Assembly: GCF_900176255.2 (NCBI RefSeq)
Contig: NZ_FXEG02000003.1
Location: forward strand, 1,612,001-1,676,000
DNA: 64,000 bases
Direction of reading: 5' to 3'
Source: Mycobacterium ahvazicum
Lineage (GTDB): Bacteria; Actinomycetota; Actinomycetes; Mycobacteriales; Mycobacteriaceae
A program made the position numbers and the translations under genes. The notes beneath the pieces are model-generated. The model had not been told where the DNA came from. It saw only the letters and a program-made list of their open reading frames with translations, and searched no databases. The stretch's first letter is position 1; each line of letters begins with the position of its first letter. Of this stretch, positions 43,705 to 54,386 are shown piece after piece.

Positions 43705-45591
43705 CTAGTCGTTGTCCATGTTGCCCGGTGTCGTCTTGGACACCTGGACCAGGAATTCGTAGTTGGTCTTGGTCTTGCGCAGCTGCGACATCAGCAAGTC
43801 GATGGCCTGGTGGGAGTCCAGACCCGACAGCACGCGGCGCAGTTTGTGCACAATGCCGAACTCGTCGGGCGAGAGCAACAGCTCATCCTTGCGGGTACCG
43901 GACGGGTTGACGTCGACCGCCGGGAACACCCGGCGCTCGGAGATCTTGCGGTCCAGCTTGAGCTCGGCGTTACCGGTGCCCTTGAACTCCTCGAAGATGA
44001 CCGTGTCACCGGTGGACCCGGTCTCGACCATCGCCGTGGCGATGATGGTCAGCGATCCGCCTTCTTCGATGTTGCGCGCCGCGCCGAGGAACCGTTTCGG
44101 CGGGTACAGCGCGGTGGAGTCGACACCACCGGACAGGATCCGGCCCGACGCGGGTGACGCGTTGTTGTACGCGCGACCCAGGCGGGTGATCGAGTCCAGC
44201 AGCACCACGACGTCCTTGCCCTGCTCGACGAGCCGCTTGGCGCGTTCGATCGCCAGCTCGGCGACCGACGTGTGGTCTGACGGCGGCCGGTCGAAGGTTG
44301 AGGCGATGACCTCGCCCTTCACCGAACGCGTCATGTCGGTGACCTCTTCAGGTCGCTCGTCGACGAGCACGACCATCAGGTGGCATTCCGGGTTGTTCTT
44401 GGTGATCGCGTTGGCGATGTCCTGCAGGATCGTGGTCTTACCGGCCTTGGGAGGCGACACGATCAGGGCACGCTGACCCTTACCGATCGGCATGATCAGA
44501 TCGATGACTCGCGTGGTCAGCCGGTCGGGGGTGGTTTCCAGGCGCAGCCGCTGGTTGGGGTAGAGCGGCGTCAACTTCTGGAAATCGGGACGCTTCTTGA
44601 CGTCTTCGACCGGTCCACCGTTGACGCTGTCCAGGCGAACCAGCGGATTGAATTTCTGCCGCTGGTTGGGCTGCTCGCCCTCTTTGGGCACCCGCACCGC
44701 GCCGGTCACGGCGTCGCCGCGGCGCAGGCCGTTCTTGCGCACCATATTCATGGACACATAGACGTCGTGCGGGCCGGCCAGATATCCGGAAGTGCGCACG
44801 AAGGCGTAATTGTCGAGGACGTCAAGAATGCCGGCTACCGGTTGGACGACGTCGTCCTCACGCAGTTCGGCCTCGCCACCGCCGCCGCCCTCGCCGGAGC
44901 GCTCACCGCGACGCCGGCGGTCGCGGAACCGGCGGCCACGCCGGCCCCCACGGCCGTCGCCGTCGTCATCCTGCTGGTTCGAGGCGCCGCGGCCTTGCTG
45001 GCCGCCCGAGCCCTGCTGATCGCCGGAATCTGATCCGCGGTCGTCGTTCTTGGATTCCTTGTGGCCTTGACCTTGGCCACCGTCGCGCTTGTCGGCCTGG
45101 TTGCCGTCGCGCTTGTCGGTCTCGCGAGGAGCGGTGCCGTTGCGGCTCTCCGAGCCCTCGCCGTCCGCCTCGTCGGCGGTGCGGGGGGCCGATCCCGCTT
45201 CGCGGGAGGCGCCGCGCCGTTCCCGGCGCTGGCTGCCCTCGTTCGCCGAATCCTTCTGTTCCCCTTGGGCAGTCGGTTCTTCGGCGGCAGTTTTCTCTTG
45301 GTTCTTGTCCTGTTCGGACTTGCCGGTGTCCTCGGACGGGGTGGCGGCGGATTTGCCGTTGGTCTGTCCCCTGATTTCCTTGATCGCGGCAATGAGTTCG
45401 TTCTTACGCATCCCCGACGTGCCCTTGACGCCGGCCTGATTAGCCAGCGCACGCAGTTCGGGCAGCACCATGGTGGACAGGGAGCCGGCCGAAACGTTGG
45501 TTTTCACGTCCGGAGTGTCGGTGGTCACGGCGTTCGGCAGCTGATTGCTGTCCGTACTCTCGTCAGCCGTGAACAGGTCCGTATCAGTCAC
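43705..45591 (-). CDS. rho: Transcription termination factor Rho with long disordered insert
   Basis: 628 residues. Rho_N domain about 38-73 (LPELRALANQAGVKGTSGMRKNELIAAI), then a low-complexity insert about 76-245 rich in Glu, Asp, Arg, Gly and Gln, the cold-shock RNA-binding domain about 248-310, and a RecA-like ATPase with Walker A SPPKAGKT and Walker B LMVVLVDER. The insert is typical of actinobacterial Rho and can bind RNA. Hexameric helicase that ends transcription. Starts at GTG 45591. Confidence 0.97.
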   Translation of the reverse strand: MTDTDLFTADESTDSNQLPNAVTTDTPDVKTNVSAGSLSTMVLPELRALANQAGVKGTSGMRKNELIAAIKEIRGQTNGKSAATPSEDTGKSEQDKNQEKTAAEEPTAQGEQKDSANEGSQRRERRGASREAGSAPRTADEADGEGSESRNGTAPRETDKRDGNQADKRDGGQGQGHKESKNDDRGSDSGDQQGSGGQQGRGASNQQDDDGDGRGGRRGRRFRDRRRRGERSGEGGGGGEAELREDDVVQPVAGILDVLDNYAFVRTSGYLAGPHDVYVSMNMVRKNGLRRGDAVTGAVRVPKEGEQPNQRQKFNPLVRLDSVNGGPVEDVKKRPDFQKLTPLYPNQRLRLETTPDRLTTRVIDLIMPIGKGQRALIVSPPKAGKTTILQDIANAITKNNPECHLMVVLVDERPEEVTDMTRSVKGEVIASTFDRPPSDHTSVAELAIERAKRLVEQGKDVVVLLDSITRLGRAYNNASPASGRILSGGVDSTALYPPKRFLGAARNIEEGGSLTIIATAMVETGSTGDTVIFEEFKGTGNAELKLDRKISERRVFPAVDVNPSGTRKDELLLSPDEFGIVHKLRRVLSGLDSHQAIDLLMSQLRKTKTNYEFLVQVSKTTPGNMDND

Positions 45592-45859
45592 GGATTTCCT
45601 TTCTTTCCCTCGCTGATCACGTCATACGAGGGGTTCGTCGCATTCAGCCAAATTGCCGAGTGCACCCAATCATCGACTCTGCAACGGTGATCGCCTGGGA
45701 TGGCGGAGAAAACGGCGAACCTCGTCCACGAGAAGAATTGGTGTTATCCCAGCGGCAAGGCAGTATGTATGCAGATGCAGATGCTGCGATTGCTGGACGA
45801 TGCCGAGGATAACCCGCATCTGTGCTCGAAGCAAGCAAACCCCCCGGCGAGCTTGTGGA

Positions 45860-46804
45860 TTAACCAGCGACTGTGACACCCGGGCTCCAGCGAGCCCCTT
45901 CGCCGACCGTCACCTCGGTGATCCTGAATCCGTTGGCAACGCCGCAGTCCAACGCCTCCGAAGGCAACTCCGACTCGGTAGTCAATGCGATAACGGACGG
46001 ACCCGCCCCAGAAAGCGTCGCTGACACATTAAGACGCCGCAGCAGCCGCAGATATTCCGCCGACGCCGGCATGGCCGGGGCTCGTTGCGGCTGATGAAGG
46101 ACGTCTTCGGTGGCCGCCATCAGCAGATCCGGGCGCTGGGTCAGCGCGACCACCAATAATGCGGCGCGGCTGACGTTGAATCGTGCATCCTCGTGGCTGA
46201 CCTGAGCGGGGAGCAGTACCCGCGTCTCGGCGGTCGATGACCGCTCCTCCGGGATCGCGCAGAACAGGCGGATATCAGGGTGCAGCGCCAGCGGGACGGC
46301 GGAGTAAGCCGGTGCGTCGTCGGCCCGCTCGGTCCACGAAACCACCGCGCCGCCCAGCACCGCGGCCGCGGCATTGTCGGGGTGACCCTCGAACTCCGAG
46401 GCCAGCTGGATCAGCTGCGCCTCGCTGAACGGGGCGGAATGAGTTTGCGCGACAAGGCCATTGACCGCGGCAAGACCGCTGACCACAGCCGCCGCGGACG
46501 ACCCGAGACCGCGAGAATGTGGGATGGCATTGCGACAGCGCACCGCCAGGCCGGGGGCACGGACCCCGGCGGCCTGTAGCCCGCGCTCGATGGCGCGCAC
46601 CACCAAGTGCTCGGGCCCCAGCGGCACCTGGCCGGCGCCCTCGCCCTCGACCTCGACGACCAAGCCGGAATCGATTGTCTCCAGCACGATCTCGTCGTAC
46701 AGACTCAATGCGAGGCCGATGGTGTCAAAACCCGGGCCAAGATTGGCGCTGGACGCCGACACCACGGCGCTGGCCACCAGCCCGGCGGGCAGCAGCTGAT
46801 TCAC
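45860..46804 (-). CDS. thrB: Homoserine kinase ThrB
   Basis: 314 residues of the GHMP kinase family. SANLGPGFD near the N-terminus, the ATP loop PHSRGLGSSAAA, and GAGPS near the C-terminus. It phosphorylates homoserine to O-phosphohomoserine, the substrate of ThrC encoded just upstream. The start is GTG 46804, 2 nt after the thrC stop; no ATG in this frame fits. Last gene of the threonine cluster, followed by 268 bp without a gene before rho. Confidence 0.95.
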   Translation of the reverse strand: MNQLLPAGLVASAVVSASSANLGPGFDTIGLALSLYDEIVLETIDSGLVVEVEGEGAGQVPLGPEHLVVRAIERGLQAAGVRAPGLAVRCRNAIPHSRGLGSSAAAVVSGLAAVNGLVAQTHSAPFSEAQLIQLASEFEGHPDNAAAAVLGGAVVSWTERADDAPAYSAVPLALHPDIRLFCAIPEERSSTAETRVLLPAQVSHEDARFNVSRAALLVVALTQRPDLLMAATEDVLHQPQRAPAMPASAEYLRLLRRLNVSATLSGAGPSVIALTTESELPSEALDCGVANGFRITEVTVGEGARWSPGVTVAG

Positions 46805-46806
46805 GA

Positions 46807-47889
46807 CTAGGCCAGCCCGAGCTTCTCGACGACGAGTACAGGATCCACCGGCAACGGGGAAACGCTGGGCACATCCTTCAGCGCCGTGTCGGGGTCCTTC
46901 AGACCGTTGCCGGTGACCGTGCACACCACGGTCGACCCGCGGGGCACCCAACCGTCTTCGACAGACTTGAGCAAGCCCGCGATGCTGGCCGCCGAGGCGG
47001 GCTCGACGAACACGCCCTCGGATTCGGCCACCAGGTGGTAGGCCGCCAGGATCTCCTCGTCGGTCGCTGCCAGAAAGCGTCCATTGGATTGCTCCTGAGC
47101 CGCAACGGCGGCAGTCCATGACGCCGGCGAACCGATCCGGATCGCGGTGGCGATGGTCTCGGGGTTCTTGACGGGTTTGCCGTGCACCAGCGGCGCCGCT
47201 CCGGCCGCCTGGGTGCCCAGCATGCGGGGCAGCTTCTCGAACACGCCGTCCTGGTGGTACTCGGTGTAGCCCTTCCAGTACGCGGTGATGTTCCCGGCGT
47301 TGCCGACGGGCAGCGAGTGGATGTCCGGCGCGGTGCCCAGCGCGTCCACGATCTCGAACGCGGCCGTCTTCTGGCCCTCGATACGCACCGGGTTGACCGA
47401 GTTGACCAACGAGATTGTCGGGAAGTCGGCGGCCATCTTGCGGGCCAGCTCCAGGCAATCGTCGAAGTTGCCGTCGATCTGAATGATCTTGGCGCCGTGC
47501 ATAACCGCCTGCGCGAGCTTGCCCATCGCGATCTTGCCCTGGGGTATCAGGACCGCGCAGGTGATGCCGGCGCGCGCCGCGTAGGCCGCCGCCGACGCCG
47601 AGGTGTTTCCGGTGGATGCGCACAACACGGCCTGCTGTCCGCGCGCCACGGCGTCGGTGACTGCCATCGTCATGCCCCGGTCCTTGAACGAGCCGGTGGG
47701 GTTGAGCCCCTCCACCTTCAAGTGGACCGTGCAGCCGGTCTGCTCCGACAGCCGGGCGGCCGGGATCAACGGCGTGCCACCCTCGAGCAGCGTGATCGCC
47801 GTCCAGTCTTCGCCGACCGGCAACCGGTCGCGGTAGGCGGCAATCAGACCCGGCCAGGGCTTGTGGACGGCGGTTCGCGGCGTGCTCAT
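46807..47889 (-). CDS. thrC: Threonine synthase ThrC (complete copy)
   Basis: The whole 360-residue protein: PLP Lys69 in NPTGSFKDRG, STGNTSASAAAYA, phosphate loop GNAGN (196-200), C-terminus EKLGLA. It catalyses the last step of threonine synthesis. The frame crosses 47240/47241, the point at which the sequence starts to repeat position 1, without any break, so the join there is seamless. Start ATG overlaps the hom stop; stop TAG 2 nt before thrB. Confidence 0.98.
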   Translation of the reverse strand: MSTPRTAVHKPWPGLIAAYRDRLPVGEDWTAITLLEGGTPLIPAARLSEQTGCTVHLKVEGLNPTGSFKDRGMTMAVTDAVARGQQAVLCASTGNTSASAAAYAARAGITCAVLIPQGKIAMGKLAQAVMHGAKIIQIDGNFDDCLELARKMAADFPTISLVNSVNPVRIEGQKTAAFEIVDALGTAPDIHSLPVGNAGNITAYWKGYTEYHQDGVFEKLPRMLGTQAAGAAPLVHGKPVKNPETIATAIRIGSPASWTAAVAAQEQSNGRFLAATDEEILAAYHLVAESEGVFVEPASAASIAGLLKSVEDGWVPRGSTVVCTVTGNGLKDPDTALKDVPSVSPLPVDPVLVVEKLGLA

Positions 47890-49217
47890 ATGCTGGTTCC
47901 TTCCAGTCTCAGCACGCTTGCCACACTCTGCACGACGTCCAAATCGGCCAGCGCATCAACGGTTTCCGATAGTGCGGCATCGGTGGCGCTGTGCGTGACC
48001 ACCACGATGCGAGCCCCCACCCGTCGCCCGCCCTCGTCCGCGACGCCTTCCTGACGGACCTCGGCGATGCTGACCTCGCGCTTGGCGAATTCGGCCGCCA
48101 CCGAGGACAACACCCCGGGCTTGTCCGCGACGTTCATGCTCACGTAGTAGCGCGTGGAGATGAAACCCATTGGTGCGACCGGCAATTGGGCGTATTTCGA
48201 CTCTTTCGGCCCGCGACTGCCCAGCACCCGGTTGCGAGCGGCCATCACCAGGTCACCGGTCACCGCGGATGCGGTCGGCGCACCGCCGGCCCCTTGGCCG
48301 TAGAACATCAGCCGGCCCGCTGCCTCGGCTTCCACCACCACTGCGTTGAACGCGCCGTTGACGGTGGCCAGCGGATGCTCCAGCGGCACCAGCGCGGGGT
48401 AGACGCGCGCCGAAACCCGTTGCTGACCATCGTCGGTCGTGATGCGCTCGCAGATCGACAGCAGCTTGATCGTGCAGCCCAACGCATGCGCGGACGCAAA
48501 GTCGGCCGGGGTGATCTTGGTGATGCCTTCGCGATAGACGTCGTCGGCGGTCACCCGGGTGTGGAAGGCGATGGACGCCAGGATCGCGGCCTTGGCCGCC
48601 GCGTCGTAGCCTTCGACGTCCGCAGTGGGATCGGCTTCCGCGTAGCCCAGCGCACTCGCGTCGGCCAAGGCGCTGTCGTAGTCGGTTCCGGTGCTGTCCA
48701 TCGCGGACAGGATGTAGTTGGTGGTGCCGTTGACGATGCCGGCCACCCGGACCACCGTGTCACCGGCCAACGACTGGGTGAGCGGACGGATCACCGGGAT
48801 CGCGCCCGCGACCGCCGCCTCGAAATACAGGTCGACATGCGCGTTTTCGGCGGCCTGAGCCAGCTCGCCGGTCGAGGTGGCCAACAGAGCCTTGTTGGCA
48901 GTCACGACCGACTTGCCGTGCTCGAGTGCGGCCAGGATTGCCTTGCGCGACGGCTCGACCGGCCCCATCAACTCCACGACGATGTCGACGTCTTCCCGCG
49001 AGACCAGCTCTTCGATGTTGTCGGTGAGCAGTTCAACGGGCACACCACGGTCGTCGGCGACGCGCCGTACCCCGATGCCGCGCAGCGCAAGAGGGGCGCC
49101 GACCCGGGCCGCGAGATCGTCCGCACTCTCCTCGATGATGCGGACCACTTCGCTGCCGACGTTGCCCAACCCGAGTACCGCTACGCCGACTGGCTTTGCA
49201 TTACCCGACACAGTCAC
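47886..49217 (-). CDS. hom: Homoserine dehydrogenase (repeat copy)
   Basis: Same as the gene at 646-1977: 443 residues, NAD(P)-binding GLGNVG, C-terminal ACT domain. GTG start overlaps the lysA stop; TGA overlaps the complete thrC. In this copy the whole lysA-hom-thrC-thrB order can be read without a gap. Confidence 0.96.
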   Translation of the reverse strand: MTVSGNAKPVGVAVLGLGNVGSEVVRIIEESADDLAARVGAPLALRGIGVRRVADDRGVPVELLTDNIEELVSREDVDIVVELMGPVEPSRKAILAALEHGKSVVTANKALLATSTGELAQAAENAHVDLYFEAAVAGAIPVIRPLTQSLAGDTVVRVAGIVNGTTNYILSAMDSTGTDYDSALADASALGYAEADPTADVEGYDAAAKAAILASIAFHTRVTADDVYREGITKITPADFASAHALGCTIKLLSICERITTDDGQQRVSARVYPALVPLEHPLATVNGAFNAVVVEAEAAGRLMFYGQGAGGAPTASAVTGDLVMAARNRVLGSRGPKESKYAQLPVAPMGFISTRYYVSMNVADKPGVLSSVAAEFAKREVSIAEVRQEGVADEGGRRVGARIVVVTHSATDAALSETVDALADLDVVQSVASVLRLEGTSI

Positions 49218-50632
49218 CTCACTTCCAGACTCAGCAGATCGTCGACCGTCTCGCGGCGCAGGATCAGGCGGGGCCGCCCATCGCGAACCGCGACCACGGC
49301 AGGCCGGCAGATCATGTTGTAGCGGCTCGACAGCGAATAGCAGTAGGCACCGGTCGCGGCCACCCCGAGCAGGTCCCCCGGCCCCAGGTCGCCGGGCACC
49401 CAGGCGTCGCGCACCACGATATCGCCGCTCTCGCAGTGCTTCCCGACGATACGGGCCAGCGCCGCCGGTGCGTCGCTGATTCTGGACACCAGCCGGGCGT
49501 CATACTGCGCGTCGTAGAGCGCGGTGCGGATGTTGTCGCTCATGCCGCCGTCGACGCTGACATAGCGCCGGATGGCCGTCGTGCTGACCTCGACGTCCTT
49601 GACGGTGCCGACCTCGTAGAGCGTGATCGTCCCGGGTCCGGCGATGGCGCGGCCGGGCTCGACCACCAGCCGGGGCGTGGGCAGCCCCACGGCCGCGGCC
49701 TCGTTGTTGATGATCGCGCTCAGCTTGGCCGCGAGTTCGGACATCGGCGGCGGGTCGTCGGAGGCCAGGTACGAAATGCCAAGGCCGCCACCGAGATCAA
49801 CGGTGGATATCTGCGCGGTCTTTTCGACCCCGAACACCGCGACGACCTCCTGCAGCAGGCCGATGACTCGGCGTGCGGCCAGCTCGAATCCGGCCACGTC
49901 GAAGATCTGCGAACCAATGTGGCTGTGCAGGCCGACCAGCCTCAGGTGATCGGTCGCGAACACCCGCTCCACCGCAGCCATCGCCGCGCCGCCGGCGACC
50001 GACAGGCCGAACTTCTGGTCCTCGTGCGCGGTGGAGATGAACTCGTGGGTGTGTGCCTCGACGCCGACCGTGAGTCGCACGAAGACGTCCTGGACGACGC
50101 CGGCCTCCCCCGCGATGGTTTCGAGGCGCTCGATTTCGGTCATCGAGTCTACGACGATGTGGCCCACACCTGCTTTGACCGCGGTCGTCAACTCGGCGAC
50201 GGATTTGTTGTTGCCGTGCAGGGTGATTCGCTCCGGCGGGAAGTTGGCGTGCAGCGCAACGGCCAGTTCCCCGCCGGTGCAGACGTCAAGGCAGAGGCCC
50301 TCTTCGTCGATCCAGCGCGCAATTTCGCTGCACAGGAACGCCTTTGCGGCGTAGTGGACATTGGCGCCGCCGCCGAACGCCGACGCGATCTCTGCGCAGC
50401 GGGAGCGGAAGTCGTCCTCGTCGATGACGAACAGTGGAGTTCCGTATTCCTGGGCCAGCTCGGTCACCGGGACTCCGGCGATGACGGCCACCCCGGCATC
50501 GTTGCGAACCATGTTGCGCGGCCAGACATTCGGAGCCAAGGCCAGCAGCTCCTCCGGAGACTGCGGTCGGGGCGGGCTGTCCGCGTGACGGATCTCTTCG
50601 GCATGCCGGGGACCGGCCGGATGGACGTTCAC
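49214..50632 (-). CDS. lysA: Diaminopimelate decarboxylase (repeat copy)
   Basis: Repeat of 1974-3392. GTG start at 50632 in the GTGA overlap with argS; PLP Lys in HYAAKAFLC and CESGD motif present. Confidence 0.96.
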   Translation of the reverse strand: MNVHPAGPRHAEEIRHADSPPRPQSPEELLALAPNVWPRNMVRNDAGVAVIAGVPVTELAQEYGTPLFVIDEDDFRSRCAEIASAFGGGANVHYAAKAFLCSEIARWIDEEGLCLDVCTGGELAVALHANFPPERITLHGNNKSVAELTTAVKAGVGHIVVDSMTEIERLETIAGEAGVVQDVFVRLTVGVEAHTHEFISTAHEDQKFGLSVAGGAAMAAVERVFATDHLRLVGLHSHIGSQIFDVAGFELAARRVIGLLQEVVAVFGVEKTAQISTVDLGGGLGISYLASDDPPPMSELAAKLSAIINNEAAAVGLPTPRLVVEPGRAIAGPGTITLYEVGTVKDVEVSTTAIRRYVSVDGGMSDNIRTALYDAQYDARLVSRISDAPAALARIVGKHCESGDIVVRDAWVPGDLGPGDLLGVAATGAYCYSLSSRYNMICRPAVVAVRDGRPRLILRRETVDDLLSLEVR

Positions 50633-52293
50633 ATTCTCTCCGGGGCGCTGACGCCGAGTATTGCCAGTCCGTTGGCGATAACCTGCCGGGTGGCCTGGCA
50701 CAGCGCCAGCCGGGCGATGTGCAGGTCCGTGGGTTGTTCGTCGCCCTGGGGCAATACCCGGCACGAGTCGTAGAACCGGTGGTAGTCACCGGCAAGGTCT
50801 TCCAGGTAACGGCAGATCCGGTGTGGTTCGCGCAGCGACGCGGCGGTGTCGAGCACCCGCGGAAACTCGCTGATGGTGCGCAGCAGCGCACCCTCCTTGT
50901 CGTGGCTGAGCAATTCGAGATGCCCTTCAAAACCGGCACCGCCGGGAATCAGGCCGAGCTCGGCGGCGTTGCGGGCCAGCGCCGAGAGCCGGGCATGCGC
51001 GTATTGCACGTAATAGACCGGGTTTTCATTCGACGCAGAGGACCACAGCGCGAGATCGATGTCGATCGCGGTGTCCACCGACGAGCGGATCAGGCTGTAG
51101 CGGGCGGCGTCGACACCGAGCGCGTCCACCAGGTCGTCGAGCGTGATCACGGTGCCGGCCCGCTTGCTCATCCGCACCGGCTGGCCGTCGCGCACCAGGT
51201 TGACCATCTGCCCGATCAGGACCTCGACGGTGGCGGGGTCGTCACCGAACGCAGCCGCCGCGGCCTTGAGCCGCGCGATGTAGCCGTGGTGGTCGGCTCC
51301 GAGCATGTAGATGCACAAGTCGAACCCGCGTTGGCGCTTGTCCAGGTAGTACGCGATGTCCCCGGCGATGTAGGCGGGTTTGCCGTCGCTCTTGATCACG
51401 ACGCGGTCCTTGTCGTCACCAAAAGCGCTGCTGCGCAACCAACTTGCGCCATCCTTGTCGTAGATGTTGCCGACCGCACGCAACCGGGCGATGGCTTCGT
51501 CGACGCGCCCGCTGGTGTGCATCGAGTCTTCGTGGGTGTACACGTCGAAGTCGGTGCCGAATTCGTGCAACGTCTCCTTGATGTGGTTGAACATCAGGTC
51601 GACGCCGATCTCGCGGAAGGTCTCGTGCATCTCGGCATCGGGCAGCCCCAGCGCGTCGGGCGCCTTCTGCAACACCTGAGTGGCGATGTCGTTGATGTAG
51701 CTGCCGGCGTAGCCATCCTGCGGCGCGGGTTCGCCCTTGGCCGCGGCGATCAGCGAGTTGGCGAAGCGGTCGATCTGGGCGCCGTGGTCGTTGAAGTAGT
51801 ACTCGCGCGTGACGTCGGCGCCCTGCGTGGAGAGCAGCCGGCCCAGCGCATCGCCGACGGCCGCCCAGCGAGTACCGCCGATGTGGATCGGTCCGGTCGG
51901 GTTGGCCGAGACGAATTCCAGGTTGATCTTGGTGCCGGACAGTGTGTCGGAGTATCCGTAGCGGTCGCCCGCGTCGATCACGTCGTTGACGACCTTGGCC
52001 TGGGCCGACGCCTCGAGGCGCAAGTTGATGAAGCCCGGTCCGGCCACTTCCGCCGAGGAGACACCGTCGGCGCTGGCCAGCGCCTCGGCCAGCCATCCTG
52101 CCAACTCGCGTGGGTTCGCGCCGACCTTCTTGCCCAGCTGCATGGCCAGGTTGCTCGCGTAATCGCCGTGTTCGGGATTGCGGGGCCGCTCCACCGTGAC
52201 CGTCGCCGGGAGCGCCGACGCGTCGAGGCCATGCTCGGCCAACACCGCGGATGCGGTGGCTTTGAGCAGCTCAGCCAGGTCAGCAGGGGTCAC
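50629..52293 (-). CDS. argS: Arginyl-tRNA synthetase (repeat copy)
   Basis: Repeat of 3389-5053. 554 residues with HIGG and RMSKRAG signatures and DALR domain; ATG 52293. Confidence 0.97.
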   Translation of the reverse strand: MTPADLAELLKATASAVLAEHGLDASALPATVTVERPRNPEHGDYASNLAMQLGKKVGANPRELAGWLAEALASADGVSSAEVAGPGFINLRLEASAQAKVVNDVIDAGDRYGYSDTLSGTKINLEFVSANPTGPIHIGGTRWAAVGDALGRLLSTQGADVTREYYFNDHGAQIDRFANSLIAAAKGEPAPQDGYAGSYINDIATQVLQKAPDALGLPDAEMHETFREIGVDLMFNHIKETLHEFGTDFDVYTHEDSMHTSGRVDEAIARLRAVGNIYDKDGASWLRSSAFGDDKDRVVIKSDGKPAYIAGDIAYYLDKRQRGFDLCIYMLGADHHGYIARLKAAAAAFGDDPATVEVLIGQMVNLVRDGQPVRMSKRAGTVITLDDLVDALGVDAARYSLIRSSVDTAIDIDLALWSSASNENPVYYVQYAHARLSALARNAAELGLIPGGAGFEGHLELLSHDKEGALLRTISEFPRVLDTAASLREPHRICRYLEDLAGDYHRFYDSCRVLPQGDEQPTDLHIARLALCQATRQVIANGLAILGVSAPERM

Positions 52294-52417
52294 GAGCGTC
52301 CATCCTATTGGTTAGCGTGCCTATGCCCCGAATCCATTGGATGTCAGCTCGGCCACCCGGATGCGTTAGTCTGTCCCGGATAGTTTCAAGCCCATCGGCG
52401 CAGCATGTATATCGTGC

Positions 52418-52490
52418 GCCCCCGTAGCTCAGGGGATAGAGCGTCTGCCTCCGGAGCAGAAGGCCGCAGGTTCGAATCCTGCCGGGGGCA
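52418..52490 (+). tRNA. tRNA-Arg(CCG) (repeat copy)
   Basis: Repeat of 5178-5250, anticodon CCG, encoded CCA at 52491-52493. Confidence 0.97.
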
Positions 52491-52539
52491 CCAGGATTTA
52501 CGCAGGTCAGACGATGTGCCGGTTAGTCAGCTCGGCTAA

Positions 52540-54306
52540 TCAGATGGTGCATTTCAGCCCGACGTGGGCGGCGTGGTACCCGAGCCGGCGATAGAACGCC
52601 AACGCCCTTTCGCGAGCCTCGTCCGTGGTCACCTGCGCCAGCTGCGCCCCGTGTGCTCGGCCGTAGTTGTGCGCCCACTCGACGAGTGCAGTACCAAGGC
52701 CCTGTCCACGCTCGGCTTTGGCGACCCGTAAACCCTCGATCTGCAGCCGGGTGGCACCGCCGCGGGAAAGGCCGGGAATGACGGTCAATTGCACCGTCGC
52801 GACGACCATGTCGGAACTGTTCAGGACGACTCCGAGATAGTTGGATCGGTTGCGAACGACGAGGTCGTAGGCCGTCTCGTAGCGTTCGAGTTGGGCGTCT
52901 TCGCGATCCTGACTGAATTCGTCGTCGGAGAGCAGCTGGGCGATCACCCCCACGTGTTCGCGCGCCGCGCGCTGCACACGGAATGTGCGGCCCGACACCT
53001 GCAGCAGTCCTCGAACCGAGGACTGTGCCAGCGCCTGTAGGCGCGCCACCAACAGGTCCAGCCACGCCCCCACGTTGGTTCGTGCCTCCGCGGTATCTGG
53101 ATAGCGGCATCGCAGATGCAGCCCCGACTCGTCCTGGATGAACCAGAGCATCACGCCGTCGGTGTCAACGCTCGCGCTCACATACTGGGCGTCGAGTCCG
53201 ACCGAGTCGATGCGCACCGGAAGTTTGCGTTGGTCCAGCCAGGAAATCGCGAACATGCCCGGCGCAACGGGCATTCCACCCCACGGAGCCAGTACGTCGG
53301 CCAGTGGCCAGGAACCCAGCTGCACCGCTTCTTTGACGGCGGCGGCCGCGGCGGACGGCTCGGCCACCGCCGACTCCAATACCGAATTGGTGATGAACCA
53401 GCCCACCGAGTCGTGCCATTTTTCTTCAAATCGGCTGTGCACGGGGAACACCGCGCGCAGTGGGACCCCGGCCAACTCGCGGGTCACCGCAGTCATGGCG
53501 ACCACCGCAAGCGCCAGCGTCGAGACACCGTCCTCGCGTGCCTGCTCGGCAAACGCGGCGCCATCATCGACGTCGAACACGTCACGCACTTCAACGCGTT
53601 CGGGATGCGGCCCGAATTCGTCCAACGGCAGCGGAAACCGTGGCATGACCCCACCGCTGTCGTTGATGATTTGTGCCCATCGGGCGCGCACATGGTCCGG
53701 TGCCGCAGGACGGTCCAACAGTGCTTGCGTGTGCACGACAAATGCCGGCGGCGGCTGCAGCAACGGCTTACGACCGATGCGCGCGTCAGCGAGCACCGAC
53801 AACAGGTCCCGGGCAATCACCAGCATCGACCACATGTCCACGTGGGCGTGGTCGGCGGCGATCACCACCGTCAATCCGGCGGCAGTCTCCAACACACACA
53901 ACCGATGCGAGGGCCGCGCATAGGGCGAGCACGCCGCATTGAGAACTACTCGCAATGCGTCGTTGACCGCCTGGCCCGGAGTGATCTCATGCTCGACCCA
54001 TCTGTCCGGGTGAATATCGATCTCATGCAGCTGCGGTTCGCCGTCCGGCCCGGGTGTGAATGCCGTTCGTAGCGTGCCGTGACGGGCGATCACCGCCAGC
54101 CACGCATCGGCCAACGATTGGCGGCTGACCCCCGCAGACAACCGAATGGACAGAGCCATCCAGGAACCGGGCCGTGGGCCCGCACCAACGTGCATGCGTT
54201 GGTCAAAAGACACCGGGAGCTGCCGGCCGAGGTCAGACACCGACACGTCGTAGCCCCAGAGTCGTCCGAAGGGTAGCCGCAGGTGCGCCACGTTGGTCAG
54301 CCGCAT
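52540..54306 (-). CDS. Condensation-domain / GNAT fusion (repeat copy)
   Basis: Repeat of 5300-7066. His153/Asp157 of the condensation motif and the GNAT loop RGQGLG are both intact. Confidence 0.85.
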   Translation of the reverse strand: MRLTNVAHLRLPFGRLWGYDVSVSDLGRQLPVSFDQRMHVGAGPRPGSWMALSIRLSAGVSRQSLADAWLAVIARHGTLRTAFTPGPDGEPQLHEIDIHPDRWVEHEITPGQAVNDALRVVLNAACSPYARPSHRLCVLETAAGLTVVIAADHAHVDMWSMLVIARDLLSVLADARIGRKPLLQPPPAFVVHTQALLDRPAAPDHVRARWAQIINDSGGVMPRFPLPLDEFGPHPERVEVRDVFDVDDGAAFAEQAREDGVSTLALAVVAMTAVTRELAGVPLRAVFPVHSRFEEKWHDSVGWFITNSVLESAVAEPSAAAAAVKEAVQLGSWPLADVLAPWGGMPVAPGMFAISWLDQRKLPVRIDSVGLDAQYVSASVDTDGVMLWFIQDESGLHLRCRYPDTAEARTNVGAWLDLLVARLQALAQSSVRGLLQVSGRTFRVQRAAREHVGVIAQLLSDDEFSQDREDAQLERYETAYDLVVRNRSNYLGVVLNSSDMVVATVQLTVIPGLSRGGATRLQIEGLRVAKAERGQGLGTALVEWAHNYGRAHGAQLAQVTTDEARERALAFYRRLGYHAAHVGLKCTI

Positions 54307-54386
54307 GGCGGTACCCTAACGCCCCAGATAGCCTGAATGCTCGGTCAGCGCGGGGCGAGCCGTCGGGTCGTGAAAAGAGTTGCGTG